A stretch of DNA of 64,000 nucleotides from an uncultured Treponema sp. GTDB lineage: Bacteria; Spirochaetota; Spirochaetia; Treponematales; Treponemataceae. The number at the start of each line of letters is the position of its first letter. The first letter of the stretch is position 1. Both the position numbers and the translations under genes were made by a program. The DNA is taken from positions 1-64,000 of the forward strand of contig CALDID010000098.1 in assembly GCA_937901865.1 (NCBI GenBank), in the 5' to 3' direction. Of the stretch, positions 56,481 to 64,000 are shown in pieces. The notes beneath the pieces were generated by a model, which saw nothing but the letters and a program-made list of their open reading frames with translations, was not told the origin of the DNA and made no database searches.

Positions 56481-58409
56481 TTACGCCCTCTCGTTGTATT
56501 TTATGAGAACATAATCCAAATGCGTCATATTCTGTACCGCTTGCTTTAATCCTGCAGTTGCGGCGAGTTCTTGAATAAAGGTTTCGTCAGATTTCTTTAT
56601 ACCGACATCAACAGTATCCAATTCGTCCCAAGAGCATATACACGCATGCAGTTTTGCTCTGTCATTTCTGCGGCTTCCTGCTTCTTCCTGTTGCGTTTTT
56701 GTTGCTTTGCACCATCCTTCTGCCCTCATATACGCATTCCATCTATCGTGTTCTATTCTTGCTAGTCTAAGGAGCGTTTCTGGTTCTTTTAGTCTTTCTT
56801 CTAATTCTGCAACAAGTTTCGGAGATTCTTGTTTTTCATATTCATTGCATTCATTTCTTGGCTTTGCTTCATAGCCCAAAAGAAACAACTTTGTTTTGAT
56901 ATGAATTACATTTGCTCTTGTAGAGCGAACACTTACTTCATTAAGATAAAAACTTTTTCTCGCTTCTTCTTCTGTCGTCTTTCCGTTCAGTCTTTGCAAT
57001 TCATAAATATAATGTGCGTTCATTGCCATAGCGGAAATCGGAGATTCCAGCAACGCTGTAGAATATACAGAAGAATTTGCTGCAAAAGGAACGAGATTAT
57101 AATTTCCGCTTCCTTTGGAATGAGGAACTGTAAAGTGAGAAACAAGGGAATTTTTTAGCGAGTTTTTTACTTCGACTGCAATAAACGGTTTCCTACTGTT
57201 TCTTACATTTTTTCGCATATAATATGCGCGAAGATACAACGCTGTTTTGATATTAAGTGCGTCATTTCCTAAACAAACACAAATGTAGTTTGTATTTGCA
57301 CAATGAGTGTCGAGATGATTTTGAAGTTCAGAAGTTTCTATATCAGTTTTTATGAACGATATAGAAACTTTCGTTCCGTAATCATTTTCTAAAAATTCAA
57401 GACATTCAAGAGCAAATTTCTTTTCGATAATATCTGCATTTTTATCGAGCACAGTTATATTAAGTTTGTAATCTTCACCAAACTGTCCGCTCCACGAAAT
57501 AGTTTTTAAGATTTCTTTTCCGATTTTCCCTGCACCGATTAAAAGGACCGATATTTCATTATTATTGATGACATCAAAAAGAGGGTGTTCAAAAACTAAT
57601 GTTTCTGCAATGAAACGATTTCTGTTTACAAGGATAACAGGAAAGCCTTTTTTTTCAAGAGAGGCAAGAACGAGCGGAGCTTCTTCATGTTCAGAGAAAA
57701 GATAAAAAATCGAATTTGAATCTACTTGGGATTTTTCTGCTACAACTTTTGTATATTCAAGATTCTCATCTTGATTTTCGGAGATAAAAAAGTATGACCA
57801 CTTCTTTTTGCACCTTTTGCTTCGTATAAAATTTTCAATAGACCTTTCATATAAAAGAAAACCATGGAGATATGCTCGTTCTGAAAAATCAAGAGCTTCT
57901 TTCTTGCGTGAACTGCAAAATATAAAAAGACTTTGCGGATTCTTTTTGAATAGGTCTTCTGCGAGCATAAGAGAATTTTCATTTAGAGCGGAAAATAAAT
58001 ATACGTTCCTAAAACAGTGAAAAATCCAAAAACGGAAGAAACGTGTTATATTAGGGAACAACGCAACTACAAGACTTCCCCATGCTAAAGGAGTTGCTAC
58101 TGCAAGAATTATAAAAAGATAAGTTATAGTGTTCCCAATATCTAAAGCCTGATGAAGCAAACAATCATACGGAGCACTTAAGATAGTCATTTGTGCCGCT
58201 ACTATAATAGAATAGAGAATTGCTATGGCAGTAGAAGGAAAAAGAATATTAAGAATACTTATATCTGCAAAAAATAAGAATAAGCCTGTATAGAAAAAGC
58301 AGTGTTTCTTTGTATGGATTTTTATATTTTTGTATAAAAAAGCAAAAATATAACTTGCTAGAGCTGCGACAAGAAAAAGTAATGAAACGCAAAATAAAAT
58401 ATTTTCCAT
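56481..58409 (-). CDS. Membrane protein with two Rossmann domains and RyR domain
   Basis: The 642-aa protein has about four membrane helices in the first 120 residues. A first Rossmann-like domain (about 135-270; NVYLFSALNENSLMLAEDLF) is followed by a second, TrkA-N-like domain (about 285-430) with the nucleotide motif LLIGAGKIGKEIL. A C-terminal RyR domain lies at about 548-610 (LARIEHDRWNAYMRAEGWC). RyR domains in bacteria occur with nucleotide-linked conflict proteins. It may sense a nucleotide and act with the TIR protein next to it. It is the first gene of the island operon, opposite the XRE regulator. Confidence 0.8.
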   Translation of the reverse strand: MENILFCVSLLFLVAALASYIFAFLYKNIKIHTKKHCFFYTGLFLFFADISILNILFPSTAIAILYSIIVAAQMTILSAPYDCLLHQALDIGNTITYLFIILAVATPLAWGSLVVALFPNITRFFRFWIFHCFRNVYLFSALNENSLMLAEDLFKKNPQSLFIFCSSRKKEALDFSERAYLHGFLLYERSIENFIRSKRCKKKWSYFFISENQDENLEYTKVVAEKSQVDSNSIFYLFSEHEEAPLVLASLEKKGFPVILVNRNRFIAETLVFEHPLFDVINNNEISVLLIGAGKIGKEILKTISWSGQFGEDYKLNITVLDKNADIIEKKFALECLEFLENDYGTKVSISFIKTDIETSELQNHLDTHCANTNYICVCLGNDALNIKTALYLRAYYMRKNVRNSRKPFIAVEVKNSLKNSLVSHFTVPHSKGSGNYNLVPFAANSSVYSTALLESPISAMAMNAHYIYELQRLNGKTTEEEARKSFYLNEVSVRSTRANVIHIKTKLFLLGYEAKPRNECNEYEKQESPKLVAELEERLKEPETLLRLARIEHDRWNAYMRAEGWCKATKTQQEEAGSRRNDRAKLHACICSWDELDTVDVGIKKSDETFIQELAATAGLKQAVQNMTHLDYVLIKYNERA

Positions 58410-58434
58410 AGCACGAAATTCTCCTCGTGAAATC

Positions 58435-58486
58435 AGACTATAGTCTTATTTATTTAGATTATAATATACTATAGTCGAATTTTCAA
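58435..58486 (-). promoter_or_regulatory. Island promoter with two XRE-type operators
   Basis: On the minus strand TTGAAA (58486-58481) is followed by 17 bases and then TATAAT (58463-58458). ACTATAGT (58468-58475) lies inside the spacer. A 12-bp palindrome AGACTATAGTCT (58435-58446) lies just beyond the -10, centred 31 bases from the first. The arrangement fits steric repression by a helix-turn-helix protein. TATAAT also reads on the plus strand (58460-58465), so one site could control both directions. Confidence 0.75.
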
Positions 58487-58521
58487 GCAAAATAATAGTA
58501 ATAAAGTAGTATTGTATCTAT

Positions 58522-58842
58522 ATGGATTTTAAGACACGGCTTCGGGAGCAGATTGATTTTTTGGGCTTGCTGGATAAAGAAGTGGCAGACAAAGCGGGAA
58601 TTTCAAAATATTCGCTTGATACCTACGTTGGCGCGCGGGGGTGCATGCCTGCGGCGGACGTGGCGGTGCGGCTCGCAAAGGTGCTCGGCGTGTCTGTAGA
58701 ATGGCTCATCACGGGCGAAGACGCGCGCACACCCACTGCCGACATAAATCTGCTCTATCACTACTATGCGCATTTAGGCGCGCACGACCGCAAAATGATA
58801 CTTGCCCTCGCCAAAGAAATGTACGCCGATATTCCCTCTTAA
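58522..58842 (+). CDS. XRE-family helix-turn-helix repressor
   Basis: The 106-aa protein has an N-terminal HTH (KEVADKAGISKYSLDTYVGARG, about residues 19-40) followed by VRLAKVLGVSVEWLITGE, a typical CI/XRE layout. A C-terminal helix DRKMILALAKEM probably dimerises. It diverges from the RyR gene, with two palindromes in the 112-bp gap. It is more GC-rich than the genes it faces. It is convergent with thiP, 59 bases away. It may repress the island operon. Confidence 0.85.
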   Translation: MDFKTRLREQIDFLGLLDKEVADKAGISKYSLDTYVGARGCMPAADVAVRLAKVLGVSVEWLITGEDARTPTADINLLYHYYAHLGAHDRKMILALAKEMYADIPS

Positions 58843-58901
58843 TCTGTCTTTTACAGTTTTCAAAAATGACTAGTCAAGTTGTAAAAAATATTAGTAAAAA
58901 A

Positions 58902-60485
58902 CTATTTCTTTTCCTTGATAAAGTTTCCGAGTGCAAAGAGCGCAATGCACAAAATACCCAAAAGTAAGCCTGAAGCACTCGCTTGCGCATATCGGTATGA
59001 GCTTGCAAGTCGATAGGTGTATAAGGCGAGCGTGTCGTAATGAGGAATAGCAAGTACGAGCGGCAATGTGGTATCTCCTGCGCTTGAGGCAAAGCAGAGA
59101 ATAAAGGAGCTTATTATTGCTCTCTTGCTGCTTTTCAAATAAATATAAAATATTGTGTCTGTTTTATGAGGCGAAAGCATTGCCGCTACGTCGAGGGCTT
59201 CACTGCTTATCTTTTCTATGCTTGCCCAAAGCTGGCGAAATGCAAGGGGAAAGATGAGGGCTGTTTGCGAGGCGATAAGAAGAGCGACTGTTCCATTTTG
59301 CACCGCCCGTGTTATGCCAAACCCCATAACCACTGAAGACACCGCCATTGGCAGTATCGGGAGCGTTTTAAGCAGCGTTGAATCTTTCTTTGACGCTATG
59401 CGCAAAAAGACTGCATAGACGAAAGCAACGACAACACAAAAAAAAGATGTCATAATCCCTGTTTGTATTGTGTGAACAAGTGCTGTTCTAAAGCCTTTTG
59501 ACGCGATAATCTTTTTTGCGACAGAGAGGGAAAAGTGAGGAAAGGCAGAAAAGGCAATGCAGAAGAGAGGAGAAGCAAAAAAGAGAATGATAAGAAGAAA
59601 AAAAGGAAATGCAATCACTCTTTCAACTCCTGTTATGCGCCCTCGTTTTTGCTCTAATGCCGAGATTTCTGCTTTTTTGCCAGCGATTTTTCTTTCAAAC
59701 GAAGAGTAAAGAAAGACGACTGCGATTGCGATGAGCGTTTCTGTGAGCGCGATAGATGAGGCGGAGCGCATATCAAGGGAACTTCTTGCGGCTTGATACA
59801 GCTCTACTTCAAGCGTGCTTGTGCCGACACCGCCAAATAAAAGCACGATTAAAAAGCTGAAAAAGCAATACAAAAATACAGGAATAAGAGAGCTTATAAT
59901 GCAGCTTGAAAGCTGATGGAGCGTGATAGTGAAAAAAATGCGGAGTTTGCTTGCTCCGAGTATCTCGGCCGCCTCTGATTGCTCTTTTGACAGATGAGCC
60001 CATGTGTCTGCAATCGTGGACATCACGAGCGGGAAATTATAAAACCCTTGCGCAATGATAATGCCTTTGAAAGAGTAGAGAAACGTAACGAGCTTTTTAT
60101 CTGTATGAAACAGCGCAGAAAAAGCCCTGTTTAGCCCTCCGTTCATTCCAAAAAATCCCACATATCCTAAAGCGATGATGAGCGGCGGAATAGAAAGCGG
60201 AACGGCAGAAGTGGAGGCTAAGAGTTTTCTAAAGACAAAGTTTTTGTGAGAAACAAAATATGCGGCACATAGCCCGACGGCAAGGGCGATAAAAGCAGAA
60301 AGCGTCGCTTGTAAGAGCGTAAAGAGTGAAACTTTGCATAGCTGTTTTAAGCTAATCATTTTTGCAGATGAGGCGGAGGCAGTCGGAATAAATGCGAATA
60401 TCAGCGGCAAAACAAAAGCGGCTACTGCTGCAAAAAATATAATTATTGCACACAGAACAACCGCTCTTTGAATAAATCGTTTCAA
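58902..60485 (-). CDS. thiP: Thiamine ABC transporter permease ThiP
   Basis: The 527-aa inner-membrane protein has about 12 helices in two homologous halves, as in ThiP and FbpB. Each half has an EAA-type coupling loop (EQSEAAEILGASKLRIFFTI and EALDVAAMLSPHKTDTIFYI). It follows thiB by 11 bases. The expected thiQ is missing directly downstream and is found 15.6 kb away on the same strand. ThiP was identified through thiB. Confidence 0.88.
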   Translation of the reverse strand: MKRFIQRAVVLCAIIIFFAAVAAFVLPLIFAFIPTASASSAKMISLKQLCKVSLFTLLQATLSAFIALAVGLCAAYFVSHKNFVFRKLLASTSAVPLSIPPLIIALGYVGFFGMNGGLNRAFSALFHTDKKLVTFLYSFKGIIIAQGFYNFPLVMSTIADTWAHLSKEQSEAAEILGASKLRIFFTITLHQLSSCIISSLIPVFLYCFFSFLIVLLFGGVGTSTLEVELYQAARSSLDMRSASSIALTETLIAIAVVFLYSSFERKIAGKKAEISALEQKRGRITGVERVIAFPFFLLIILFFASPLFCIAFSAFPHFSLSVAKKIIASKGFRTALVHTIQTGIMTSFFCVVVAFVYAVFLRIASKKDSTLLKTLPILPMAVSSVVMGFGITRAVQNGTVALLIASQTALIFPLAFRQLWASIEKISSEALDVAAMLSPHKTDTIFYIYLKSSKRAIISSFILCFASSAGDTTLPLVLAIPHYDTLALYTYRLASSYRYAQASASGLLLGILCIALFALGNFIKEKK

Positions 60486-60496
60486 TTTATATTCGT

Positions 60497-61552
60497 TTAG
60501 TTAGACAATAACGAGATAACGTCGTCTTTTGCTTTTTCCACATCGCTTGACTTTGCGCTTAACGTCTTTGTCGCTTTTGGAGCAGCTACATTGTACGATT
60601 CTGGCAAATCAACACTCTTGTTTGCAGGATACATCCACTGCGTCAACGGCAACACAGCCTGTGCTTCTTTGCTGATTAAGAAATCGATAAACGCCTTTGC
60701 GCCTTCCTTGTTTTTCGCACCTTTCAAGATACCCACGCCCTCAACTTGCATAGGGTGTCCTTCTTCAAAGATGAGTGTCTTGAATCGAGTTGACTTATCT
60801 TCTTCATAGTGATATGCAGGGCTTGTCGTATAGCTTATGACAAGCGGAGCCTCGCCAGAAGTAAACAGCCCGTATCCTGCCGTCCAGCCAGGAGCCATCG
60901 TGAGAATATTCGGCTTTAGCTCTTTCCAATAATCTGCGACGTTATCTCCAAACAACGCCACTGTCCACGCCACAAAGCCCAAACCTGGAGTACTGGTGCG
61001 AGGGTCCATAATGATGAGCTTTTTTTCATATTCGCTCTTTGTCAAATCTTCAAGGCTTTTCGGCTCTGCCACCTTGCTTTGCGTATCATAGATAATTGCG
61101 AAATGGCTGTAATCATACGGAGTTAAAATCCAGTTTCCGCCAAGCTCATCTTCAAGGCTTTTTTCGATGTTTTCTGCTCCGTTTGGCTTGTAGCTTTCCA
61201 AAATATCCGCTTCTATCACTTTAGAAAGCAAATTATTGTCAGCTCCCAAAAGCACATCTGCTTGAACCTTGTTCTTTTCAAGAATTGCCCTGCTTGTAGC
61301 CTGCCCTGCGTCTCCGCAATCGATAAGGTTTAACTCATAGCCTGTTTTCTCTTTGAAGAGCTTTGTGAGCTCAGGACCTGGCCCCCATTCGCCTGCAAAG
61401 CTGTCATACGCATACACCACAACAGATTTTGCTCTGACATCTTGCGTGCTCATTTTCTGCTTCTTCTTTCCAGAACCAAACAGCGAAAAGCTAGAAAATA
61501 ATGTTCCTGCCGCAACAACTGCAATGCAAGAAAGCATAATCGACTTTTTCAT
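60497..61552 (-). CDS. thiB: Thiamine-binding periplasmic protein ThiB
   Basis: The 351-aa protein has an N-terminal export segment (about residues 4-27). The mature part follows E. coli TbpA closely: VVYAYDSFAGEWGPGPELTK, ADVLLGADNNLL, PYDYSHFAIIYD, IMDPRTSTPGLGF, GWTAGYGLFTSGEAPLVISY, SYTTSPAYH and WMYPANKSVDLP. It binds thiamine or its phosphates for ThiP-ThiQ. No TPP riboswitch is visible in the leader. A plain promoter lies 63 bases upstream. Confidence 0.93.
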   Translation of the reverse strand: MKKSIMLSCIAVVAAGTLFSSFSLFGSGKKKQKMSTQDVRAKSVVVYAYDSFAGEWGPGPELTKLFKEKTGYELNLIDCGDAGQATSRAILEKNKVQADVLLGADNNLLSKVIEADILESYKPNGAENIEKSLEDELGGNWILTPYDYSHFAIIYDTQSKVAEPKSLEDLTKSEYEKKLIIMDPRTSTPGLGFVAWTVALFGDNVADYWKELKPNILTMAPGWTAGYGLFTSGEAPLVISYTTSPAYHYEEDKSTRFKTLIFEEGHPMQVEGVGILKGAKNKEGAKAFIDFLISKEAQAVLPLTQWMYPANKSVDLPESYNVAAPKATKTLSAKSSDVEKAKDDVISLLSN

Positions 61553-61614
61553 ACAAAACGCTCCTTTGAATATTCATATTTAGAAAAATTCATCTTTATC
61601 GATTTCTTTTAGAT

Positions 61615-61643
61615 ATGTTAGCTATAAAGCTATATAATGTCAA
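61615..61643 (-). promoter_or_regulatory. Promoter of thiB-thiP
   Basis: On the minus strand a perfect TTGACA is followed by 17 bases and TAACAT. Between it and the thiB ATG are only about 60 AT-rich bases, too short for a TPP riboswitch. Confidence 0.7.
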
Positions 61644-61662
61644 TGTATTTTTAAGTAAAATA

Positions 61663-61695
61663 AAGGCTCTCAGCAAAAATCTGAAAGCCTTTTTA
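61663..61695 (-). terminator. Terminator after asd
   Basis: AAGGCTCTCAG pairs with CTGAAAGCCTT (one mismatch) around a 7-base loop, with T-rich sequence on both sides, so it could work in either direction. It lies 17 bases after the asd stop. Confidence 0.75.
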
Positions 61696-61711
61696 AGTTT
61701 ATGGTACTATA

Positions 61712-62815
61712 TTACAAATTTTCAAAGAATCCCTTTGCTTTCAAAAGTTCTGCGTTCAAAATGCCGCCAAGAGCTGCACCTCGTTTTGTGTTGTGGCTCA
61801 ATGCAACAAATTTCACATCAAACACATTGCACTTTCTCAATCTGCCGATAACGCACGCCATACCTTTTTCTGTTTCTCGGTCGCGGCGAGGCTGAGGACG
61901 GTTCTCTTCGTGTCGAATGACAATCGGCTTTTCTGGTGCGCTTGGTAATTTGAGCTCTTGCGGAACAGAAGCAAAGGAAGTCCACACCCGCTCAATCTCT
62001 TCAAGCGACGGCTTCTTTTCCTCTGGCAAATCGAATTCAAGACTCACTGTGGCTGTGTGTCCATCGATGACAGGCACGCGAGTGCACGTTGAAGACACTA
62101 TTGGCAAATCTGCATTCGCGATTTCCTCTCCTGACACCTTTCCTAAAATCTTCAAGCACTCTTTTTCAGTCTTCTCTTCTTCTCCGCTGATAAACGGCAC
62201 AATGTTGTCAATCATATCGAATGAAGCTACTCCAGGGTATCCTGCGCCAGATGTGGCTTGCAGAGTGGTTACAATCATTCTTTTTACAGGATAGCCTGCT
62301 TGAATGAGTGCGTAAAGCGGCATCATATACGTTTGCAGCGAGCAGTTCGGCTTAACGGCGATAAATCCCTTATCCCAACCGTGATGAGCCTTTTGCTTTT
62401 CGATGATGTCGAGATGAGAATAGTTGATTTCGGGGATAAGCATAGGAACGTCGGAAGTCCATCGATTTGCGCTTGCATTAGACACGACAGGGATTCCTTC
62501 TGCGGCATACGCTTCTTCCAAAGCCTTTATCTCGTCTTTGCTCATCTCAAGGGCAGAGAAAACAAATTTGCACTTTCCCAATGCTTTCTTTGCGTCGTTT
62601 GCGTCTTCTACAACCAAATCCGCCACTGAACTCGGAATATCGCTTCCGATGAGCCATCTATTTTTTACAGCATCTTTGTAAGCCTTTCCTGCGCTTCGTG
62701 GGCTTGCCGCCACATACGACACTTCAAACCACGGGTGATTTTCAAGCAAATGAATATATCTCTGCCCAACCATTCCCGTAGCTCCTAACACGCCGACCTT
62801 TATCTTATCTGCCAT
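61712..62815 (-). CDS. asd: Aspartate-semialdehyde dehydrogenase, archaeal type
   Basis: Asd reduces aspartyl phosphate to the semialdehyde for lysine, threonine and methionine. The 367-aa protein has the NADP loop VGVLGATGMVGQRYI, the acceptor region SALEMSKDEI, the catalytic Cys in VKPNCSLQTYM (archaeal/fungal-type context), and the catalytic His in IDGHTATVSLEF. It belongs to the archaeal/fungal-type branch. It lies 37 bases after dapA in the same direction, so the two make a lysine/peptidoglycan operon. Confidence 0.94.
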   Translation of the reverse strand: MADKIKVGVLGATGMVGQRYIHLLENHPWFEVSYVAASPRSAGKAYKDAVKNRWLIGSDIPSSVADLVVEDANDAKKALGKCKFVFSALEMSKDEIKALEEAYAAEGIPVVSNASANRWTSDVPMLIPEINYSHLDIIEKQKAHHGWDKGFIAVKPNCSLQTYMMPLYALIQAGYPVKRMIVTTLQATSGAGYPGVASFDMIDNIVPFISGEEEKTEKECLKILGKVSGEEIANADLPIVSSTCTRVPVIDGHTATVSLEFDLPEEKKPSLEEIERVWTSFASVPQELKLPSAPEKPIVIRHEENRPQPRRDRETEKGMACVIGRLRKCNVFDVKFVALSHNTKRGAALGGILNAELLKAKGFFENL

Positions 62816-62852
62816 ACAAAAATCCTCCTATAATATCGATTGCAAAAAGCCC

Positions 62853-63761
62853 TTAGAGATTGCACTCTTTGAGAGCCGCTTCAATCACTTTCTTTGCATT
62901 GTCGTTCACTTCTACCAACGGCAAGCGTACTGCTCCTGCTGGCAATCCTTTGACGTTCATCGCATACTTTATCGAAGTCGGGTTTCCGTCTACGAATGCC
63001 GCCTTAAAGAATGGCAAAAGCCTGTAATGCAGTGTCCTTGCTTCATTCCATTTCCCCTCTAACGCGTCGTGTACCATTTCGGTAACGAGAGCAGGAGCGA
63101 GGTTTGACACAACCGAGATAACTCCATCGCCACCCACCGAAAGAAGCGGCAACGTTAAAGAATCATCTCCGCTCAACACAGAAAAGTTTTCTTTCTTGCT
63201 CTTAATTTCTGCGATAACGTCCATCATCTGATTGATGTTGCCGCTCGCCTCTTTCACGGCGATGATATGCGGCAATTCGGCAATGCGCTTGAGAAGAGCG
63301 GTCGGGATATTCTTTCCCGTTCTTCCCTGAATATTGTACACAACGATAGGCACGCCGACTTTTGAAACAGCCTCAAAGTGCCTAAAAATACCCTCGTCAG
63401 AAGGCTTGTTATAGTACGGGGTAACCACAAGAGCTGCGTCAGCTCCTGCTTTTTTGGCTCTTTCGCAGTATTTCACAGCATCACGAGTATTGTTGCTTCC
63501 TGCACCCAAGACGACAGGAACTTTTTTGCCTGTCTTTTTCTCGAATGATTTTACTTCTTCCATAACGATTTCGATGATTTTGTCTTCTTCCGTGTTTTCA
63601 TCGAGAGTTGGAGTTTCTGCTGTTGTCCCGAGAGGAACAAGCCCGTCGATTCCATTTTCTAGCTGATACTTGACGAGTTTGCGCCAACCGTCATAATCCA
63701 CGCTAGAGTCCGCATGCATTGGAGTAACAAGAGCTGTAAAAGCACCGCGTAATGTAGCCAT
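62853..63761 (-). CDS. dapA: 4-hydroxy-tetrahydrodipicolinate synthase
   Basis: DapA condenses pyruvate with aspartate semialdehyde. The 302-aa protein has GAFTALVTPM, PLGTTAETPTL, VLGAGSNNTRDA, the Tyr in VVYNIQGRTGKNI, and the Schiff-base Lys in IAVKEASGNI. Length is normal. It is transcribed with asd, whose product it uses. A palindrome and a repeat array lie upstream. No lysine riboswitch is visible. Confidence 0.96.
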   Translation of the reverse strand: MATLRGAFTALVTPMHADSSVDYDGWRKLVKYQLENGIDGLVPLGTTAETPTLDENTEEDKIIEIVMEEVKSFEKKTGKKVPVVLGAGSNNTRDAVKYCERAKKAGADAALVVTPYYNKPSDEGIFRHFEAVSKVGVPIVVYNIQGRTGKNIPTALLKRIAELPHIIAVKEASGNINQMMDVIAEIKSKKENFSVLSGDDSLTLPLLSVGGDGVISVVSNLAPALVTEMVHDALEGKWNEARTLHYRLLPFFKAAFVDGNPTSIKYAMNVKGLPAGAVRLPLVEVNDNAKKVIEAALKECNL

Positions 63762-63804
63762 ATCATTGCCTCATAGTGTATTTATACAAGATATATGCAA
63801 ATTA

Positions 63805-63820
63805 TTGCATTTTTATGCAA
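63805..63820. promoter_or_regulatory. Possible operator upstream of dapA
   Basis: TTGCATttttATGCAA is a perfect 6+6 palindrome 44 bases upstream of dapA. A further ATGCAA lies at 63795-63800. It overlaps candidate -35/-10 hexamers, which suggests a regulator site. No regulator is known for it. Confidence 0.4.
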
Positions 63821-63886
63821 AATAATCAATAGCAAATTTGCTTTATTGTGGCTAAACTTCTCAATTCTGATTTTACTTTTCACAAA

Positions 63887-63996
63887 GTAAGTTCTCGGCT
63901 TCGACAAGGTAAGTTCTCGGCTTCGACAAAGTAAGTTCTCGGCTTCGACAAAGTAAGTTCTCGGCTTCGACAAAGTAAGTCCTCGACTTCGACAAA
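63887..63996. repeat. 22-bp tandem array, five units, at the window edge
   Basis: Five 22-bp units start at 63887, 63909, 63931, 63953 and 63975. The first four are identical but for the last base of the first unit (G for A); the fifth has two changes. The unit is related to the 21-bp unit at 15011 (shared TCGAC and GTAAGTTC). It may continue beyond the window. A small open frame here (63782-63973) is a by-product of the repeats. Confidence 0.9.
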
Positions 63997-64000
63997 GAAA

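Noticed and set aside
43317..58901. Direct repeats flanking the island as attachment sites
   Set aside because: Only TATTAG-type six-base matches were found near the two edges, no better than chance, and there is no integrase or tRNA at either edge.
61553..61711. TPP riboswitch before thiB
   Set aside because: None of the conserved THI-box sequence is visible, and the leader is about 60 AT-rich bases behind a plain promoter.
63762..63886. Lysine riboswitch before dapA
   Set aside because: The 125-bp stretch is too short and AT-rich, with no L-box motifs. Only a small palindrome is seen.
63887..63996. CRISPR array
   Set aside because: The 22-bp units are directly adjacent with no spacers. 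It is a tandem repeat.

Overview
The window is bacterial chromosome of moderate GC content. It is most consistent with a Treponema-like spirochaete. This is inferred from the gene set: yajC-secD-secF, a small coiled-coil protein of treponemal type, archaeal-type asd, abundant TPR and WD40 proteins with signal peptides, tandem M16 peptidases, BspA-type leucine-rich lipoproteins and a relaxed lipobox. No rRNA, replication origin or ribosomal protein cluster is present to fix the species.

Layout. 0-7.3 kb (minus strand): tRNA-Val(CAC), ispH, secF-secD-yajC, a 23-bp phased repeat array, and an exported TPR protein with a membrane partner. 7.4-14.4 kb: a spirochaete-type protein of unknown function, a membrane Ser/Thr kinase, a lone phage head-tail-connector-like gene, and secA. 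14.4-16.8 kb: two 21-bp phased arrays, a small coiled-coil protein and lnt. 16.8-21.5 kb (plus strand): a GHMP sugar-kinase-like gene, surE, a TPR protein and an NHL/vWA exported protein. 21.6-28.3 kb: leuB, hisC, a metallophosphoesterase, a repeat-rich gap, two exported proteins (one an endonuclease/exonuclease/phosphatase fold) and convergent nrdR. 28.4-31.9 kb: a biotin ECF transporter (bioY-bioM-bioN) behind a BirA-like operator, then a flotillin. 32-42.1 kb: three tandem M16 peptidase genes with a methyltransferase between the first two. The third is dead: it has an in-frame stop and an IS1-family insertion. 42.1-43.3 kb and 58.9-63.8 kb: a COG2426 membrane protein, thiQ, thiP-thiB, and asd-dapA.

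The most interesting part is 43,321-58,901. thiB and thiP lie to its right and thiQ to its left, all on the minus strand, so a thiBPQ transport operon appears to have been split by about 15.6 kb of accessory DNA. The accessory DNA is almost entirely one co-directional gene train. In transcription order it encodes a membrane protein with two Rossmann/TrkA-like domains and a RyR domain; a TIR-transmembrane protein whose reading frame appears broken from a YD-repeat/PDZ tail; an exported WD40-caspase protein ending in a predicted outer-membrane barrel; a BspA-type LRR lipoprotein; a small exported protein; a membrane protein with a MotA-like start and an internal duplication; an LPP20-like protein; and a DUF4384-like protein. 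A divergent XRE repressor gene sits at the head. The operon promoter (TTGAAA-N17-TATAAT) carries two ACTATAGT palindromes, one in the spacer and one just downstream. I read this as a repressor-controlled conflict or cell-surface sensing island. That function is inference.

Mobile DNA: a 785-bp IS1-family element with an 8-bp target duplication, whose removal restores the end of the third M16 gene; and a related 267-bp MITE, also with an exact 8-bp target duplication. Short tandem arrays with 21-23-bp periods, unrelated or loosely related in sequence, occur at several intergenic sites, three of them running into the 3' end of a gene.
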